Positions 44,094 to 54,745 of a DNA stretch of 64,000 bases are shown here, in pieces. Position 1 is the first letter of the stretch; every line of letters begins with the position of its first letter. The DNA is from Thiobacillus sp. (lineage in GTDB: Bacteria; Pseudomonadota; Gammaproteobacteria; Burkholderiales; Thiobacillaceae): contig JAJPEP010000013.1 of NCBI GenBank assembly GCA_021166845.1, positions 18,051-82,050 of the forward strand, in the 5' to 3' direction. A model generated the notes under the pieces. That model saw nothing but the letters and a program-made list of their open reading frames with translations, was not told where the DNA came from and did not search any database. A program made the position numbers and the translations under genes.

Positions 44094-44594
44094 TCAGGCC
44101 CGATCCTGCATCCCCTTGCCGTGCCACAGACGCACAAACAGGGCAATCAGATACCACAGCACGGTGCTGCTCAACACCGGCAGCAACATGGCCAGGCCGG
44201 TCGGCGGATTGACCGCCAGCCAGCCGATCAGCAGCACCAACAGCTGCACCGCCAGCAGAATGGGGAACAGCTGCGCGGCCTGGCGGAGCGGATCGAACTG
44301 CAGCAACCGCAGGCGCAGAAACAGCACCAGATAGACGCCGGCCACATAGGCGATGGCATGCTGGCCGAACACCGCGCCATCCTGGAAATCGGCCAGCAGA
44401 CCAAGAAAAAATGCCGCGCCGAAGCTGATGCGCGCGGGCTGGTGCAGGGTCCAGAACAGCACGCCGACCAGCACGAAGTCCGGCCGCAGGGCCAGTGCCG
44501 GGCCCGACCACGGCAGCTGCTCCAGCAGCACCGCCAGAGTCAGTGTGCCGAGGATGCGGCGCCAGTTGCCTGCCGTATGGGTAGCCACGTTCAT
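44094..44594 (-). CDS. mreD: Rod-shape-determining protein MreD
   Basis: A 166-residue inner-membrane protein with five or six helices and the MreD signature LRPDFVLVGVLFWTLHQPAR and GLLADFQDGAVFGQHA. The ATG at 44594 overlaps the mreC stop (ATGA); a longer upstream frame lies inside mreC and was not used. It links MreC to the elongasome. Confidence 0.94.
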   Translation of the reverse strand: MNVATHTAGNWRRILGTLTLAVLLEQLPWSGPALALRPDFVLVGVLFWTLHQPARISFGAAFFLGLLADFQDGAVFGQHAIAYVAGVYLVLFLRLRLLQFDPLRQAAQLFPILLAVQLLVLLIGWLAVNPPTGLAMLLPVLSSTVLWYLIALFVRLWHGKGMQDRA

Positions 44595-45436
44595 GGCTGG
44601 GTCACCTGCGGATCGGCGATCAGCACCAGCACGGCACGGGAGCGGTCGAGGCCCGCCAACGGCAGGCATTCCACCCGCAAATATGGGCTGGCTTGCGAAC
44701 GGGAAACCCGGCTGACGCGCGCCACCGGAATGCCGGCCGGATACAGCCGGTCAATGCCCGACGTCAGCAGACGGTCGCCTGGCCGGATATCGGTCTGCGC
44801 CGGCATGTAACGCAGGTCCATCTGGCTGCGCCCGTTGCCGGCGACCAGTCCGCGCTGGCCGGTACGCTCGACCAGCACCGGGGTCAACTGCCCCGGACTG
44901 CTCACCAGCATGACTTCGCTCGATCCCGGATACACCCGGCTCACCTGCCCCACCAGACCGCTGGCATCGACCACCGGCAGGCCCCGGCGCAGCCCCGCGC
45001 CGCCGCCCTGGTCGAGGGTGATGCGCTGGGCAAACCAGTCGTGCCCCCGATACAGCAGGGCAGCGTGGACCACCCTTTGGCCGGGGCGCGATTGCAATTG
45101 CAGCAGGGTACGCAATTCGGCGTTTTCGCGAACCAGTTCTTGCGCGGTGTTCACATCGACCAGAAGCCGCGCACGTTCGGTCATCAGGGCATCGCGCTCT
45201 TTTTGCAGAAGGCGGTGGCGGACGAAGAAACCGCCGAGTTCGGCCGCGATGTCGAGGGGGGTGCGCATGATCGCGCGGACGGGCTGCAGCACCAGCGAAA
45301 ATCCGCTGCGCAAGCCATCGAGCGCGTGATAACGGGTATCGATCGCCACACAGGATGCGCCGACCAGGAGCCAGATCAACAGGCGTGCCATCGGCCCCAG
45401 CCGGCGGGCGAACATGAGCTGGCCTGGCATCGCCAT
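44591..45436 (-). CDS. mreC: Rod-shape-determining protein MreC
   Basis: A 281-residue bitopic protein. A membrane helix lies near residues 18-34, a coiled coil around residues 70-110 (QKERDALMTERARLLVDVNT), and then the beta-barrel periplasmic domain (DQGGGAGLRRGLPVVDASGL). It organises PBP2/RodA outside the membrane. It lies 37 bp behind mreB. Confidence 0.95.
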   Translation of the reverse strand: MAMPGQLMFARRLGPMARLLIWLLVGASCVAIDTRYHALDGLRSGFSLVLQPVRAIMRTPLDIAAELGGFFVRHRLLQKERDALMTERARLLVDVNTAQELVRENAELRTLLQLQSRPGQRVVHAALLYRGHDWFAQRITLDQGGGAGLRRGLPVVDASGLVGQVSRVYPGSSEVMLVSSPGQLTPVLVERTGQRGLVAGNGRSQMDLRYMPAQTDIRPGDRLLTSGIDRLYPAGIPVARVSRVSRSQASPYLRVECLPLAGLDRSRAVLVLIADPQVTQP

Positions 45437-45473
45437 CAGTCGTTCCCGTCAGCCGTGCCGCGCGGAGCTACAT

Positions 45474-46568
<1,095 letters not shown>

Positions 46569-46616
46569 CTATGATACCCTAACGCGCTTCGTTCCCGTAA
46601 GCCATCAGGTGCTTCC

Positions 46617-46904
46617 ATGTCCCTCACCCCGGACGACGTCAAGCGCATCGCCCGCCTTGCCCGCATCGAAATCGACGATGCGCAGGCGCAGGCCACGCAA
46701 GCCCAGCTCAACACCATTTTCGGCCTGATCGCCACCATGCAGGCGGTGGATACGGCCGGCATCGCCCCGATGGCGCACGCGCAGGAGGTGTATCAGCGCC
46801 TGCGCGACGACGTGGTGACCGAAACCGACCGCCATGCCGCCTTCCAGGCCGTCGCCCCCGCGGTCGAGAACGGCCTCTACCTCGTCCCCAAAGTCATCGA
46901 ATAA
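46617..46904 (+). CDS. gatC: Asp-tRNA(Asn)/Glu-tRNA(Gln) amidotransferase subunit C
   Basis: A 95-residue helical subunit: [20 protein letters not shown] at the N terminus and LRDDVVTE near the middle are typical. It helps assemble GatA with GatB in the transamidosome. It lies 3 bp ahead of gatA and is divergent from mreB. Confidence 0.94.
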   Translation: MSLTPDDVKRIARLARIEIDDAQAQATQAQLNTIFGLIATMQAVDTAGIAPMAHAQEVYQRLRDDVVTETDRHAAFQAVAPAVENGLYLVPKVIE

Positions 46905-46907
46905 ACC

Positions 46908-48389
46908 ATGCCAGACGCCAGCCTTTCCGCGCTCGCCGCGCAGCTCGCCGCAAAACAGGTTTCCAGCCGCGAACTTGCCCGGCAGTACCTCGACCGCATC
47001 GCCGCGCTGAATCCGGCCATCAACGCCTTCATCACGGTGGATGCCGAGAAGACCCTGCTCGAAGCCGCCGCCGCCGACGCGCGCATCGCCGCCGGCAATG
47101 CCGGCCCGCTCACCGGCGTGCCGATCGCGCACAAGGATATCTTCTGCGCCGACGGCTGGCTCACCACCTGCGGCTCGAAGATGCTGCACAACTTCGTCGC
47201 CCCCTACGACGCGCACGTAATCCAGCGCTTCAAGGCCGCCGGCATGCCGAGCCTGGGCAAGACCAACATGGACGAGTTCGCCATGGGCTCTTCCAACGAG
47301 ACCAGCTATTTCGGCGCGGTGAAAAACCCCTGGAATACGGCCTGCGTGCCCGGCGGATCCTCGGGTGGCGCAGCCGCCTGCATCGCCGCGCGCATGGCGC
47401 CCGCCGCCACCGGCACCGACACCGGCGGCTCGATCCGCCAGCCCGCCGCCTTGTGCGGCATCACCGGCCTGAAGCCGACCTACGGCCTGGTGTCGCGCTA
47501 CGGCATGATCGCGTTCGCCTCCAGCCTCGACCAGGCCGGGCCGATGGCGCCGTCGGCCGAGGACTGCGCGCTGCTCCTGAACGTGATGACCGGCTTCGAC
47601 CCCAACGACTCGACCAGCCTGGAGCGCGAGAAGGAGGACTACACGCGCGACCTCGATCAGCCGCTTGCCGGCCTGCGCGTCGGCCTGCCGCGCGAGTTCT
47701 TCGCCGAAGGCCTCAACAGCGAAGTCGCCGCCGCCGTCGAAGCCGCGGTCACCGAGCTGAAGAAACTCGGCGCCACGACCGTCGAGATCTCGCTCGCCAA
47801 TTCGAAACTCGCGATCCCGGTGTACTACGTGCTGGCGCCCGCCGAAGCGTCCAGCAACCTGTCGCGCTTCGACGGCGTGCGCTACGGCTACCGCGCGCCG
47901 GACTACGCCAGCCTCGACGACATGTACGGCAAGACCCGCGCGCAGGGCTTCGGCGCCGAGGTGAAGCGCCGCATCCTGATCGGCGCCTATGTGCTCTCGC
48001 ACGGCTACTACGACGCCTATTACCTGCAGGCGCAGAAGATCCGCCGCCTGATCGCCGACGACTTCAACCAGGCCTTCAAGACCTGCGACGTCATCCTCGG
48101 CCCCACCGCACCCGGCACCGCGTTCAAGCTCGGCGAAAAATCCGACGATCCGGTCGAGATGTACCTGAACGACCTCTACACCATTCCCGCCAACCTCGCG
48201 GGACTGCCCGGCATGAGCTTGCCCTGCGGCTTCGATGCCAAGGGCCTGCCGATCGGCCTGCAGCTGGTCGGCAACTATTTTTCCGAGGCGAAAATGCTCA
48301 ACGTCGCCCACCAGTACCAGCGCGCCACCGACTGGCACATGCGGCTGCCGCCGCAGGGTGAGGCGTCAGGTGTAAGGCGTGAGGGATGA
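46908..48389 (+). CDS. gatA: Asp-tRNA(Asn)/Glu-tRNA(Gln) amidotransferase subunit A
   Basis: A 493-residue amidase-signature protein with the Ser-cisSer-Lys triad: Lys76 in IAHKDIF, the cis-Ser in [10 protein letters not shown], and the nucleophile in [11 protein letters not shown]. It hydrolyses glutamine and passes ammonia to GatB. The last ~11 residues ([11 protein letters not shown]) are encoded by a heptamer repeat and extend past the usual end (WHMRLP). Confidence 0.96.
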   Translation: MPDASLSALAAQLAAKQVSSRELARQYLDRIAALNPAINAFITVDAEKTLLEAAAADARIAAGNAGPLTGVPIAHKDIFCADGWLTTCGSKMLHNFVAPYDAHVIQRFKAAGMPSLGKTNMDEFAMGSSNETSYFGAVKNPWNTACVPGGSSGGAAACIAARMAPAATGTDTGGSIRQPAALCGITGLKPTYGLVSRYGMIAFASSLDQAGPMAPSAEDCALLLNVMTGFDPNDSTSLEREKEDYTRDLDQPLAGLRVGLPREFFAEGLNSEVAAAVEAAVTELKKLGATTVEISLANSKLAIPVYYVLAPAEASSNLSRFDGVRYGYRAPDYASLDDMYGKTRAQGFGAEVKRRILIGAYVLSHGYYDAYYLQAQKIRRLIADDFNQAFKTCDVILGPTAPGTAFKLGEKSDDPVEMYLNDLYTIPANLAGLPGMSLPCGFDAKGLPIGLQLVGNYFSEAKMLNVAHQYQRATDWHMRLPPQGEASGVRREG

Positions 48390-48437
48390 TCGCCATGTCC
48401 TGCGCCACATTCCTCACCCCTACCCCCTCACCCCTAA
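48355..48437. repeat. Inverted heptamer repeat tracts at the gatA-gatB junction
   Basis: Five G-rich 7-bp units (AGGGTGA, GGCGTCA, GGTGTAA, GGCGTGA, GGGATGA; 48355-48389) form the last gatA codons and its stop. After 22 bases a C-rich counterpart (48412-48437, CTCACCCCTACCCCCTCACC) follows. The two can pair into a hairpin, and the complement of the second fits a G-quadruplex pattern. gatB begins 13 bp later. Confidence 0.75.
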
Positions 48438-48450
48438 CGAGGTTTTTCCT

Positions 48451-49878
48451 ATGAAGTGGGAAACCGTCATCGGGCTGGAAGTGCACACTCAGCTTGCAAC
48501 CAAATCAAAGATTTTCTCGGGCAGCAGCACCGCCTTCGGCGCCGCGCCCAACACCCAGGCGAGCGCGGTCGACGTCGCGCTGCCCGGCGTGCTGCCGGTG
48601 CTGAACAAAAAAGCGGTGGAATGTGCGATCCGGTTCGGCCTGGCGGTCGACGCCACGCTCAACCGCGTCAACGTGTTCGACCGCAAAAACTACTTCTACC
48701 CCGACCTCCCCAAGGGCTACCAGATCAGCCAGCTGGCCAGGCCCATCGTCGAGGGCGGGATGCTGAAGATCGTGGTCGAGGGTGAAGAAAGAACCATCCA
48801 CCTAACCCGCGCCCACAGGGAAGAGGACGCCGGAAAATCGCTGCATGAGGATTTCCACGGCATGACCGGAATCGACCTCAACCGCGCCGGCACGCCATTG
48901 CTGGAGATCGTCTCCGAGCCCGAAATGCGCTCCAGTGCCGAGGCCGTTGCCTACGCCCGCGCGCTGCACACCCTGGTGACCTGGATCGGCATCTGCGACG
49001 GCAACATGCAGGAAGGCAGCTTCCGCGTCGACGCCAACGTCTCGGTGCGTCCGTTCGGCCAAACGGAATTCGGCACCCGCCGCGAGATCAAGAACCTCAA
49101 CTCGTTCAAGTTTTTGCAGCAGGCGATCGACTACGAAGTCCGCTGGCAGATCGAGACGCTGGAAGACGGCGGCCGCATCGAGCAGGCCACGGTGCTATTC
49201 GACCCCGACAGCGGCGAGACGCGCATGATGCGCAGCAAGGAAGACGCGCACGATTACCGCTACTTCCCCGACCCCGATCTGTTGCCGGTGAAGCTCGACG
49301 AGGACTGGATCGAAGCGGTGCGCGCCGGCCTGCCCGAACTTCCGGCCGCGATGCAGGCACGCTTTCAGGCCGACTATGGCGTATCGGCCTACGACGCGGC
49401 GGTGCTGACGGGTTCGCGCGCGCTCGCCGATTTCTTCGAAGCAACCGCCCGCGCCTGCGGCCAGGGCAAGCTCGCCGCCAACTGGGTGATGGGTGAACTC
49501 TCGGCCGCGCTGAACAAGGCCGAGCTCGACATCGCGCAAAGTCCGGTGTCGGCAGCGCAGCTCGGCACGCTGATCGCCCGCATCCAGGACGGCATCCTCT
49601 CCGGCAAACTCGCCAAGCAGGTGTTCGAAGGGCTGTGGGAAGGCGCCGGCGAGGTCGACGCCATCATCGAGGCGCGCGGCTTGAAGCAGATGTCCGATTC
49701 CGGCGAACTGGAAAAGATCGTCGACGACGTGCTCGCCGCCAACCCGAAATCGGTCGAGGAATTCCGCTCCGGCAAGGAAAAGGCCTTCAACGCCTTGGTG
49801 GGGCAGGTGATGAAGGCCAGCCGCGGCAAGGCCAATCCGGCGCAGGTCAACGAGTTGCTGAAAGCCCGGCTGCAGTAA
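48451..49878 (+). CDS. gatB: Asp-tRNA(Asn)/Glu-tRNA(Gln) amidotransferase subunit B
   Basis: A 475-residue kinase-fold protein opening [35 protein letters not shown] and [11 protein letters not shown] are signatures, and a helical C-terminal YqeY-like domain binds tRNA. It phosphorylates and amidates mischarged Asp-/Glu-tRNA. The ATG at 48451 matches the conserved start. Confidence 0.96.
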   Translation: MKWETVIGLEVHTQLATKSKIFSGSSTAFGAAPNTQASAVDVALPGVLPVLNKKAVECAIRFGLAVDATLNRVNVFDRKNYFYPDLPKGYQISQLARPIVEGGMLKIVVEGEERTIHLTRAHREEDAGKSLHEDFHGMTGIDLNRAGTPLLEIVSEPEMRSSAEAVAYARALHTLVTWIGICDGNMQEGSFRVDANVSVRPFGQTEFGTRREIKNLNSFKFLQQAIDYEVRWQIETLEDGGRIEQATVLFDPDSGETRMMRSKEDAHDYRYFPDPDLLPVKLDEDWIEAVRAGLPELPAAMQARFQADYGVSAYDAAVLTGSRALADFFEATARACGQGKLAANWVMGELSAALNKAELDIAQSPVSAAQLGTLIARIQDGILSGKLAKQVFEGLWEGAGEVDAIIEARGLKQMSDSGELEKIVDDVLAANPKSVEEFRSGKEKAFNALVGQVMKASRGKANPAQVNELLKARLQ

Positions 49879-49884
49879 AAAAAA

Positions 49885-49912
49885 CGGACGGGCCGAATGA
49901 CCGGCCCGTCCG
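49885..49912 (-). terminator. Intrinsic terminator
   Basis: A perfect 11-bp GC-rich stem (CGGACGGGCCG / CGGCCCGTCCG) encloses a 6-nt loop. Read on the minus strand it is followed by eight T (49884-49877), the canonical form, so it ends the pyrE-DUF4124 transcript. On the plus strand it sits 6 bp after the gatB stop without a T run and may still stabilise that mRNA end. Confidence 0.88.
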
Positions 49913-49977
49913 CTTCAACCCCATTCCCGAATTCAAGGCGCTGCTCCTGCTGCTCCTGCAGCGAGGCTTGGCGCTAT

Positions 49978-50574
49978 CTAAGGCTTGCCCGTCAGTACGC
50001 GGAAGCGCAGCTTGTCGGCCGCATATTTCTCGCCCACCTGCACCATCGCCTCTTCGTTGTTGAGGATGGTGCGCTTCAAGTCCAGGCTTTCCCGGGTGAC
50101 CTGGTCCAGTTGTTCCTTCAGATTGGGCGAAACCGGGCGGCCCGCCTTTTCGATATTGGCGATACGCGCCTTCAATTCCGCCAGGTTCGCTTCCACCGCC
50201 TTGCCGCGGATTTCAGCCCCCTTGATCGCCAGTTTGTGATGCTCCAGCGCACGGTCGCGCGCCAGGTCGATTTCCGCTTCGGTGGTATAGGTCTGGGTCA
50301 GCGCGCGATCGAGCTGTGCCTGCTTGCCCTGTTCCACCTCGATGCGCTTTTGCTCGGCCCGACGCTCGGCCTCGACGCGACGCTCGGTCTCGGATTGCGT
50401 GCGCCGGATGACGTTGCCCTGTTTGCTCAACTCGGCGCCGCCGCTTTTCTGAAAGGTTATCGGCGGCGTATCGCTGTAATGCACGCGGCCGTTGCCGTCC
50501 ACCCAGCGGTACATGGCCGCCTGCGCCGTGCCCGCGGCCAGCAGCAGAGCGGCTGCCAGCGCGCTATACGCCAT
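49978..50574 (-). CDS. Exported DUF4124-domain protein
   Basis: A 198-residue protein. A signal peptide ([19 protein letters not shown]) is followed by the DUF4124 motif [19 protein letters not shown] and a long charged helical region ([20 protein letters not shown] onward) likely to form a coiled coil. Function unknown; the family is periplasmic. The ATG at 50574 gives the signal peptide directly and overlaps pyrE by 11 bp; a start at 50625 would add 17 residues. A terminator lies about 65 bp downstream. Confidence 0.8.
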   Translation of the reverse strand: MAYSALAAALLLAAGTAQAAMYRWVDGNGRVHYSDTPPITFQKSGGAELSKQGNVIRRTQSETERRVEAERRAEQKRIEVEQGKQAQLDRALTQTYTTEAEIDLARDRALEHHKLAIKGAEIRGKAVEANLAELKARIANIEKAGRPVSPNLKEQLDQVTRESLDLKRTILNNEEAMVQVGEKYAADKLRFRVLTGKP

Positions 50575-51202
50575 ACCTCGCACGGTAGCCTGCCACTGCC
50601 TGCAATTCTTGTTGTCTGTCTGCATCGCGTTCCAGAAATTCCACCAGATTATCCAGCGTGACCACGGCCACCACCGGAATGTCATATTGCTCGCGCACTT
50701 CCTGCACCGCCGACTTGTCGCCGCTGCCACGCTCCATACGGTCCAGCGCGATCACCACCCCTGCCGGTTCGGCGCCCGCGTGGCGGATCAGGTCCACCGA
50801 CTCGCGCACCGAAGTCCCGGCCGAAATCACATCGTCGACGATCAGCACCCGGCCCTGCAGTTTCGCGCCGACCACCGTGCCGCCCTCGCCGTGATCCTTG
50901 GCCTCCTTGCGGTTGTACGCAAACGGCACGTTTCTGCCCATGCCCGCCAGCGCGATCGCGATGCTCGCCGCCAGCGGAATGCCCTTGTAGGCCGGGCCGA
51001 ACAGCACGTCGAACGCGATGCCCGAGTCGACAATGGCTTTCGCGTAAAATTCGCCAAGCCGGCGCAGCTTGTCGCCGTCGTTGAACAATCCCGCGTTGAA
51101 AAAATAGGGGCTCATGCGCCCCGCCTTGGTCTTGAACTCGCCAAAACACAATACATTCGAGGCAATGGCGAATTCCACAAACTCGGCTCTGTAATCGGAC
51201 AT
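50564..51202 (-). CDS. pyrE: Orotate phosphoribosyltransferase
   Basis: A 212-residue type I PRTase. The PRPP loop is [19 protein letters not shown], and [14 protein letters not shown] and [13 protein letters not shown] complete the site. It makes orotidine 5'-phosphate. The ATG at 51202 gives the conserved [13 protein letters not shown] start; a more upstream ATG at 51223 is possible. It is divergent from xth with only a short AT-rich gap. Confidence 0.95.
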   Translation of the reverse strand: MSDYRAEFVEFAIASNVLCFGEFKTKAGRMSPYFFNAGLFNDGDKLRRLGEFYAKAIVDSGIAFDVLFGPAYKGIPLAASIAIALAGMGRNVPFAYNRKEAKDHGEGGTVVGAKLQGRVLIVDDVISAGTSVRESVDLIRHAGAEPAGVVIALDRMERGSGDKSAVQEVREQYDIPVVAVVTLDNLVEFLERDADRQQELQAVAGYRARYGV

Positions 51203-51228
51203 TTTTATAATTTCTTGAATCAATCTTG

Positions 51229-52092
51229 ATGCGAATTATATCGGCCAACCTCAACGGCATCCGCTCCGCCGCCGCCAAGGGCTTCTTCGACTGGCTTCCC
51301 ACGCAACACGCCGATGTCGTCTGCGTGCAGGAGCTCAAGGCGCAGGCCGCCGACCTCAAGCCCGAGCTCATCCAGTGCGACGGCCTCACCGGCGCCTTCC
51401 ACTACGCCGAGAAAAAGGGCTACAGCGGCGTCGGCGTCTACACCCGCCAGGCGCCGCTGCAGATCATCGAAGGCCTCGGCGTGCCAGAATTCGACTTTGA
51501 GGGCCGCTATATCGAGGCCGACTACGGAAATCTGGCCGTCATCTCGCTCTACCAGCCCTCCGGCTCCAGCAGCGAGGAGCGCCAGCAGGCCAAGTACCGC
51601 TTCCTCGACGCCTTCTTCCCGCGCCTCGAAGCCTTGATCAAATCCGGCCGCGAGATCGTCATCTGCGGCGACTGGAACATCGCCCACCGCGAGGTCGACC
51701 TCAAGAACTGGAAATCCAACCAGAAAAACTCAGGCTTCCTGCCCGAGGAACGCGCCTGGATGACCCGCCTGTTCGACGAACTCGGCTGGGTCGACGTCTA
51801 CCGCAGCCTCTACCCCGAGCACACCGGCGAGGCCTACACCTGGTGGAGCAACCGCGGCCAGGCGTATGCCAAGAACGTCGGCTGGCGCATCGACTACCAG
51901 ATCGCCACGCCCGGCATCGCAAAAACGGCAACGTCCGCCAGCGTCTACAAAGACCAGCGCTTTTCCGACCATGCGCCGCTGATTGTCGATTACGACCACA
52001 AGGCTTACGGCCCGGCTATTGCGCCGGGAAGTCCGCCCTCACGTCGAGAAGGAAGCCGTCGGCTGAATGACCCAAACCATCTCAGGAAATAA
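51229..52092 (+). CDS. xth: Exodeoxyribonuclease III
   Basis: A 287-residue AP endonuclease/exonuclease of the EEP fold: [25 protein letters not shown] with the metal Glu, [20 protein letters not shown], and the C-terminal [11 protein letters not shown] with the catalytic His. It repairs abasic sites. About 25 residues follow the usual end ([20 protein letters not shown] onward), so the C terminus is extended, and the last 26 bp overlap a small open frame. Confidence 0.95.
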   Translation: MRIISANLNGIRSAAAKGFFDWLPTQHADVVCVQELKAQAADLKPELIQCDGLTGAFHYAEKKGYSGVGVYTRQAPLQIIEGLGVPEFDFEGRYIEADYGNLAVISLYQPSGSSSEERQQAKYRFLDAFFPRLEALIKSGREIVICGDWNIAHREVDLKNWKSNQKNSGFLPEERAWMTRLFDELGWVDVYRSLYPEHTGEAYTWWSNRGQAYAKNVGWRIDYQIATPGIAKTATSASVYKDQRFSDHAPLIVDYDHKAYGPAIAPGSPPSRREGSRRLNDPNHLRK

Positions 52093-52174
52093 TCCGGAGC
52101 ATCACTTTGTCGGCGGCGGCAAGGGTGCCGCCCAGATCGTGCAGAACTACCAATCCAAACAGGGGCGGGAATAA
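52067..52174 (+). CDS. Possible 35-residue small protein
   Basis: A short frame from ATG 52067 to TAA 52174 encodes a Gly/Gln-rich peptide that includes EHHFVGGGKGAAQIVQNYQS. It starts inside the end of xth in another frame. There is no clear ribosome-binding site. It could be a gene remnant or chance; I recognise no family. Confidence 0.2.
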   Translation: MTQTISGNNPEHHFVGGGKGAAQIVQNYQSKQGRE

Positions 52175-52183
52175 ATCAGGCGC

Positions 52184-52446
52184 TCAGTGATAGCGCTTTT
52201 GCGCGACGTGCCAGATTTGCAGGACTTCGACGGCTTCGCTGCCGACGCGGCAGTTCAGCAGGTAATTGCGGTGCAGCGTCCGTTCGCGCGTGCTTTCGAG
52301 GTCACCGCGCCGACCGATAAAAAGTGCGTGGTGAGATGTTCTGCGGTTTGCCTGAAGCCCGCCGCCAGTGCGCGCGCGGCTTGCGGGCTGTCTTGCGCAA
52401 TGAAACCAGGCACCTTGGTGAGGAATTCTGGCCTCCCGCACCCCAC
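52184..52446 (-). pseudogene. Frameshifted RelE/ParE-type toxin remnant
   Basis: Two minus-strand frames together read like the latter part of a ParE toxin. The first gives FIAQDSPQAARALAAGFRQT; the other frame gives RTLHRNYLLNCRVGSEAVEV then LQIWHVAQKRYH and a stop. The switch falls near an A5/T5 run at 52319-52323, pointing to a 1-bp slip. The N-terminal ~15-20 residues are also missing. It points away from the AbrB-Doc pair and probably no longer makes toxin. Confidence 0.7.
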
Positions 52447-52448
52447 CC

Positions 52449-52490
52449 TTGGCTTGCGCCACGCGGCAGGCTAATATAACAAGCGTTATA
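52449..52490 (+). promoter_or_regulatory. Promoter with palindromic operator for the AbrB-Doc pair
   Basis: TTGGCT (52449-52454) and TAATAT (52472-52477) have 17-bp spacing and resemble a sigma-70 promoter. The perfect palindrome TATAACAAGCGTTATA (52475-52490) overlaps the -10 box, the usual place for antitoxin autoregulation. A GGAG Shine-Dalgarno follows shortly before the ATG at 52504. Confidence 0.65.
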
Positions 52491-52503
52491 ACTGGAGCCT
52501 GCC

Positions 52504-52728
52504 ATGCACACGCTCAAACTCACCCAGATCGGCAATTCGGTCGGCCTGATCCTGCCCAAGGAGGTGCTGGCGCGCCTGAAGCTGGAAAAGGGCGACACGG
52601 TGTTTGTGACCGAGACGCCGGAGGGGGTGGCGATCACGCCGTATGACCCGCAGTTCGCCGACCAGATGGACGCCGCCCGCGCGATCATGAAGAGGCGCCG
52701 TGCTGTGTTGCACGAACTCGCGAAGTGA
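52504..52728 (+). CDS. AbrB/SpoVT-type antitoxin
   Basis: A 74-residue swapped-hairpin AbrB protein: LKLTQIGNSVGLILPKEVLA and DTVFVTETPEGVAIT are typical. The C-terminal ~25 residues (MDAARAIMKRRRAVLHELAK) form the toxin-binding tail. It should bind the palindrome upstream and neutralise the Doc toxin whose GTG overlaps its stop (GTGA). Confidence 0.9.
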   Translation: MHTLKLTQIGNSVGLILPKEVLARLKLEKGDTVFVTETPEGVAITPYDPQFADQMDAARAIMKRRRAVLHELAK

Positions 52729-53114
52729 GCGCCTGGGTCTGGCTCAACCGCGCGGTGCTGATTGCGGCGCACGACGAGCAACTGGCCGAACACGGCGGCG
52801 CGGCGGGTTTCCGCGAGGAGGGCCTGTTCGACTCCGCGCTGGCACGCTCGCTCAACCCGGACGCCTATGGCGATTCGGATGCTTGCGCGCTGGCCGCTTC
52901 GTATGCCGTTGCGCTGGCAAAAAACCATCCCTTTATCGACGGCAACAAGCGCACGGCCTTTGTCGCCATGGAACTGTTCCTGATGCTGAACGGCCATGAA
53001 CTGAATGCGACCGACGCGGAGTGCGTACTCGCCATGCTCGCCGTCGCCGCCAGCGAATGGGACGAAGCCACGCTCGCCGCCTGGCTGCGTTCGCGCACAG
53101 TGTCTTGCGGCTGA
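52725..53114 (+). CDS. Doc-family (Fic fold) toxin
   Basis: A 129-residue death-on-curing protein with the Fic-type motif HPFIDGNKR (68-76), including the catalytic His and the Asn-Lys-Arg of Doc kinases. Doc phosphorylates EF-Tu and stops translation. The GTG start overlaps the antitoxin stop. AbrB-type antitoxins pair with Doc in several known systems. Confidence 0.9.
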   Translation: MSAWVWLNRAVLIAAHDEQLAEHGGAAGFREEGLFDSALARSLNPDAYGDSDACALAASYAVALAKNHPFIDGNKRTAFVAMELFLMLNGHELNATDAECVLAMLAVAASEWDEATLAAWLRSRTVSCG

Positions 53115-53147
53115 CAACGGTTCTCGGTTCTCCGCGCTCCACTCACC

Positions 53148-54503
53148 ATGCCCCACCCCTGGCTCAACGCCCTCAAGGTCTACACCCACCCACGCGTCGT
53201 CGGCATGCTGCTCCTCGGCTTTTCCGCCGGGCTGCCGCTGCTCTTGGTGCTGGGCACGCTGTCGTTCTGGCTGTCGGAGGCAGGCATTGCACGCGCGACG
53301 ATCGGGCACTTGAGCTGGGTGGGGCTGGCGTACGGCTTCAAGTTCCTGTGGTCGCCGCTGGTGGACCGGCTGCCGCTGCCCTTTCTGACGGCGCGGCTGG
53401 GCAAGCGGCGGGCGTGGCTGCTGCTGTCGCAGGTCTGCATCGCCGCCGCGCTCTTGGGGATGGCGAACACCGATCCGGCGCGGAACCTGACGCACATGGT
53501 GTACCTCGCACTGGCGGTGGCGTTCGCCTCGGCGACGCAGGACATCGCGCTCGACGCCTACCGCATCGAGGCGGTGGAAATCGAAAAACAGGGGGCGATG
53601 GCGGCGACCTATCAGGCGGGCTACCGCATCGCGATGATCACCGCCGGCGCGGGCGCGCTGTGGATCGCGGCGGCCTTCGACCCGTCCGAGGCGACCTACG
53701 ACTTCCGCCCCTGGCAGGTGGCCTACACGGTGATGGCGGCGCTGATGGCGATCGGCATCCTCACCACGCTGACCATCCGCGAGCCGGAAAAGAGAATCTC
53801 CACCGTCACCACCGAGCGCGAGGCGCACACGCAGGAACGCTTCGCCGCCGCTGGATTGCGCGGCTGGCTGCTGACCGCCACGGCGTGGTTTTACAGCGCG
53901 GTGCTGGCGCCCTTCATCGACTTCATCCAGCGCTACAAATGGCAGGCCGTGCTGATGCTGGCGCTGATCGCCGTCTACCGCATCTCCGACGTGGTGATGG
54001 GGGTGATGAGCAATCCCTTTTACCAGGAAATGGGCTTCACCAAGGACGAGGTGGCGACCGTATCCAAGGTCTACGGCGTGGTCATGACCATCGCCGGCGC
54101 CGGCCTCGGCGGCCTGCTGGTGATGCGCATGGGCGTGATGCGCACGCTGTTCCTCGGCGCGGTGCTGTCGGCGGCGACCAACCTCTTGTTCGTGTGGCTG
54201 GTCGGTCGCGGCCACGACGTCGGCGCGCTGGTGTTCACGGTATCGGCGGACAATCTCTCCGCCGGCATCGCCTCCAGCGCCTTCGTCGCCTACCTGTCCA
54301 GCCTGGTCAACCAGGCGTATTCGGCCACGCAGTACGCGCTGTTCACCTCGGTGATGCTGCTGCTGCCCAAGTTCATCGCCGGCTTTTCCGGCGAATTCGT
54401 TGATGCCTTCGGCTGGGCGAATTTCTTCACCGGGACTGCGCTGATCGGGGCGCCGGTTTTGCTGCTGGTCTGGCTGGTGGGACGGCAACGACAACCGGGC
54501 TGA
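53148..54503 (+). CDS. AmpG-like muropeptide MFS transporter
   Basis: A 451-residue MFS protein with about 12-14 helices. GFSAGLPLLLVLGTLSFWLS at the N terminus and ATQDIALDAYRIE are AmpG signatures. It imports anhydro-muropeptides for recycling. It lies between two toxin-antitoxin pairs. Confidence 0.88.
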   Translation: MPHPWLNALKVYTHPRVVGMLLLGFSAGLPLLLVLGTLSFWLSEAGIARATIGHLSWVGLAYGFKFLWSPLVDRLPLPFLTARLGKRRAWLLLSQVCIAAALLGMANTDPARNLTHMVYLALAVAFASATQDIALDAYRIEAVEIEKQGAMAATYQAGYRIAMITAGAGALWIAAAFDPSEATYDFRPWQVAYTVMAALMAIGILTTLTIREPEKRISTVTTEREAHTQERFAAAGLRGWLLTATAWFYSAVLAPFIDFIQRYKWQAVLMLALIAVYRISDVVMGVMSNPFYQEMGFTKDEVATVSKVYGVVMTIAGAGLGGLLVMRMGVMRTLFLGAVLSAATNLLFVWLVGRGHDVGALVFTVSADNLSAGIASSAFVAYLSSLVNQAYSATQYALFTSVMLLLPKFIAGFSGEFVDAFGWANFFTGTALIGAPVLLLVWLVGRQRQPG

Positions 54504-54520
54504 TGTGCTAATCTTTTGCC

Positions 54521-54736
54521 ATGCTAAATCTCGACGCCCTCACCCAACTGCCCCTGGCCGAACGTCTGGCCGCGATGGAATCGTTGTGGGATTCACTGTG
54601 CCAGGACGATGCGGCCGAATTGAGCCCGCCCTGGCACGCTGCCGTGCTGGAAGAACGCCTGAGCGAACGGGAAGACGGCCAGCACCGTGACTGGCAGGCC
54701 GCCAAAAACGCGCTGCGCAAGCTGACCGAGCGCTGA
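54521..54736 (+). CDS. Addiction-module antitoxin
   Basis: A 71-residue protein of the addiction-module component family: LPLAERLAAMESLWDSLCQD and the C-terminal toxin-binding helix WQAAKNALRKLTER. It pairs with the ParE/RelE-type gene starting 9 bp downstream. No palindromic operator was evident in the 17-bp gap after the permease gene. Confidence 0.88.
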   Translation: MLNLDALTQLPLAERLAAMESLWDSLCQDDAAELSPPWHAAVLEERLSEREDGQHRDWQAAKNALRKLTER

Positions 54737-54745
54737 GTCCCGCCC

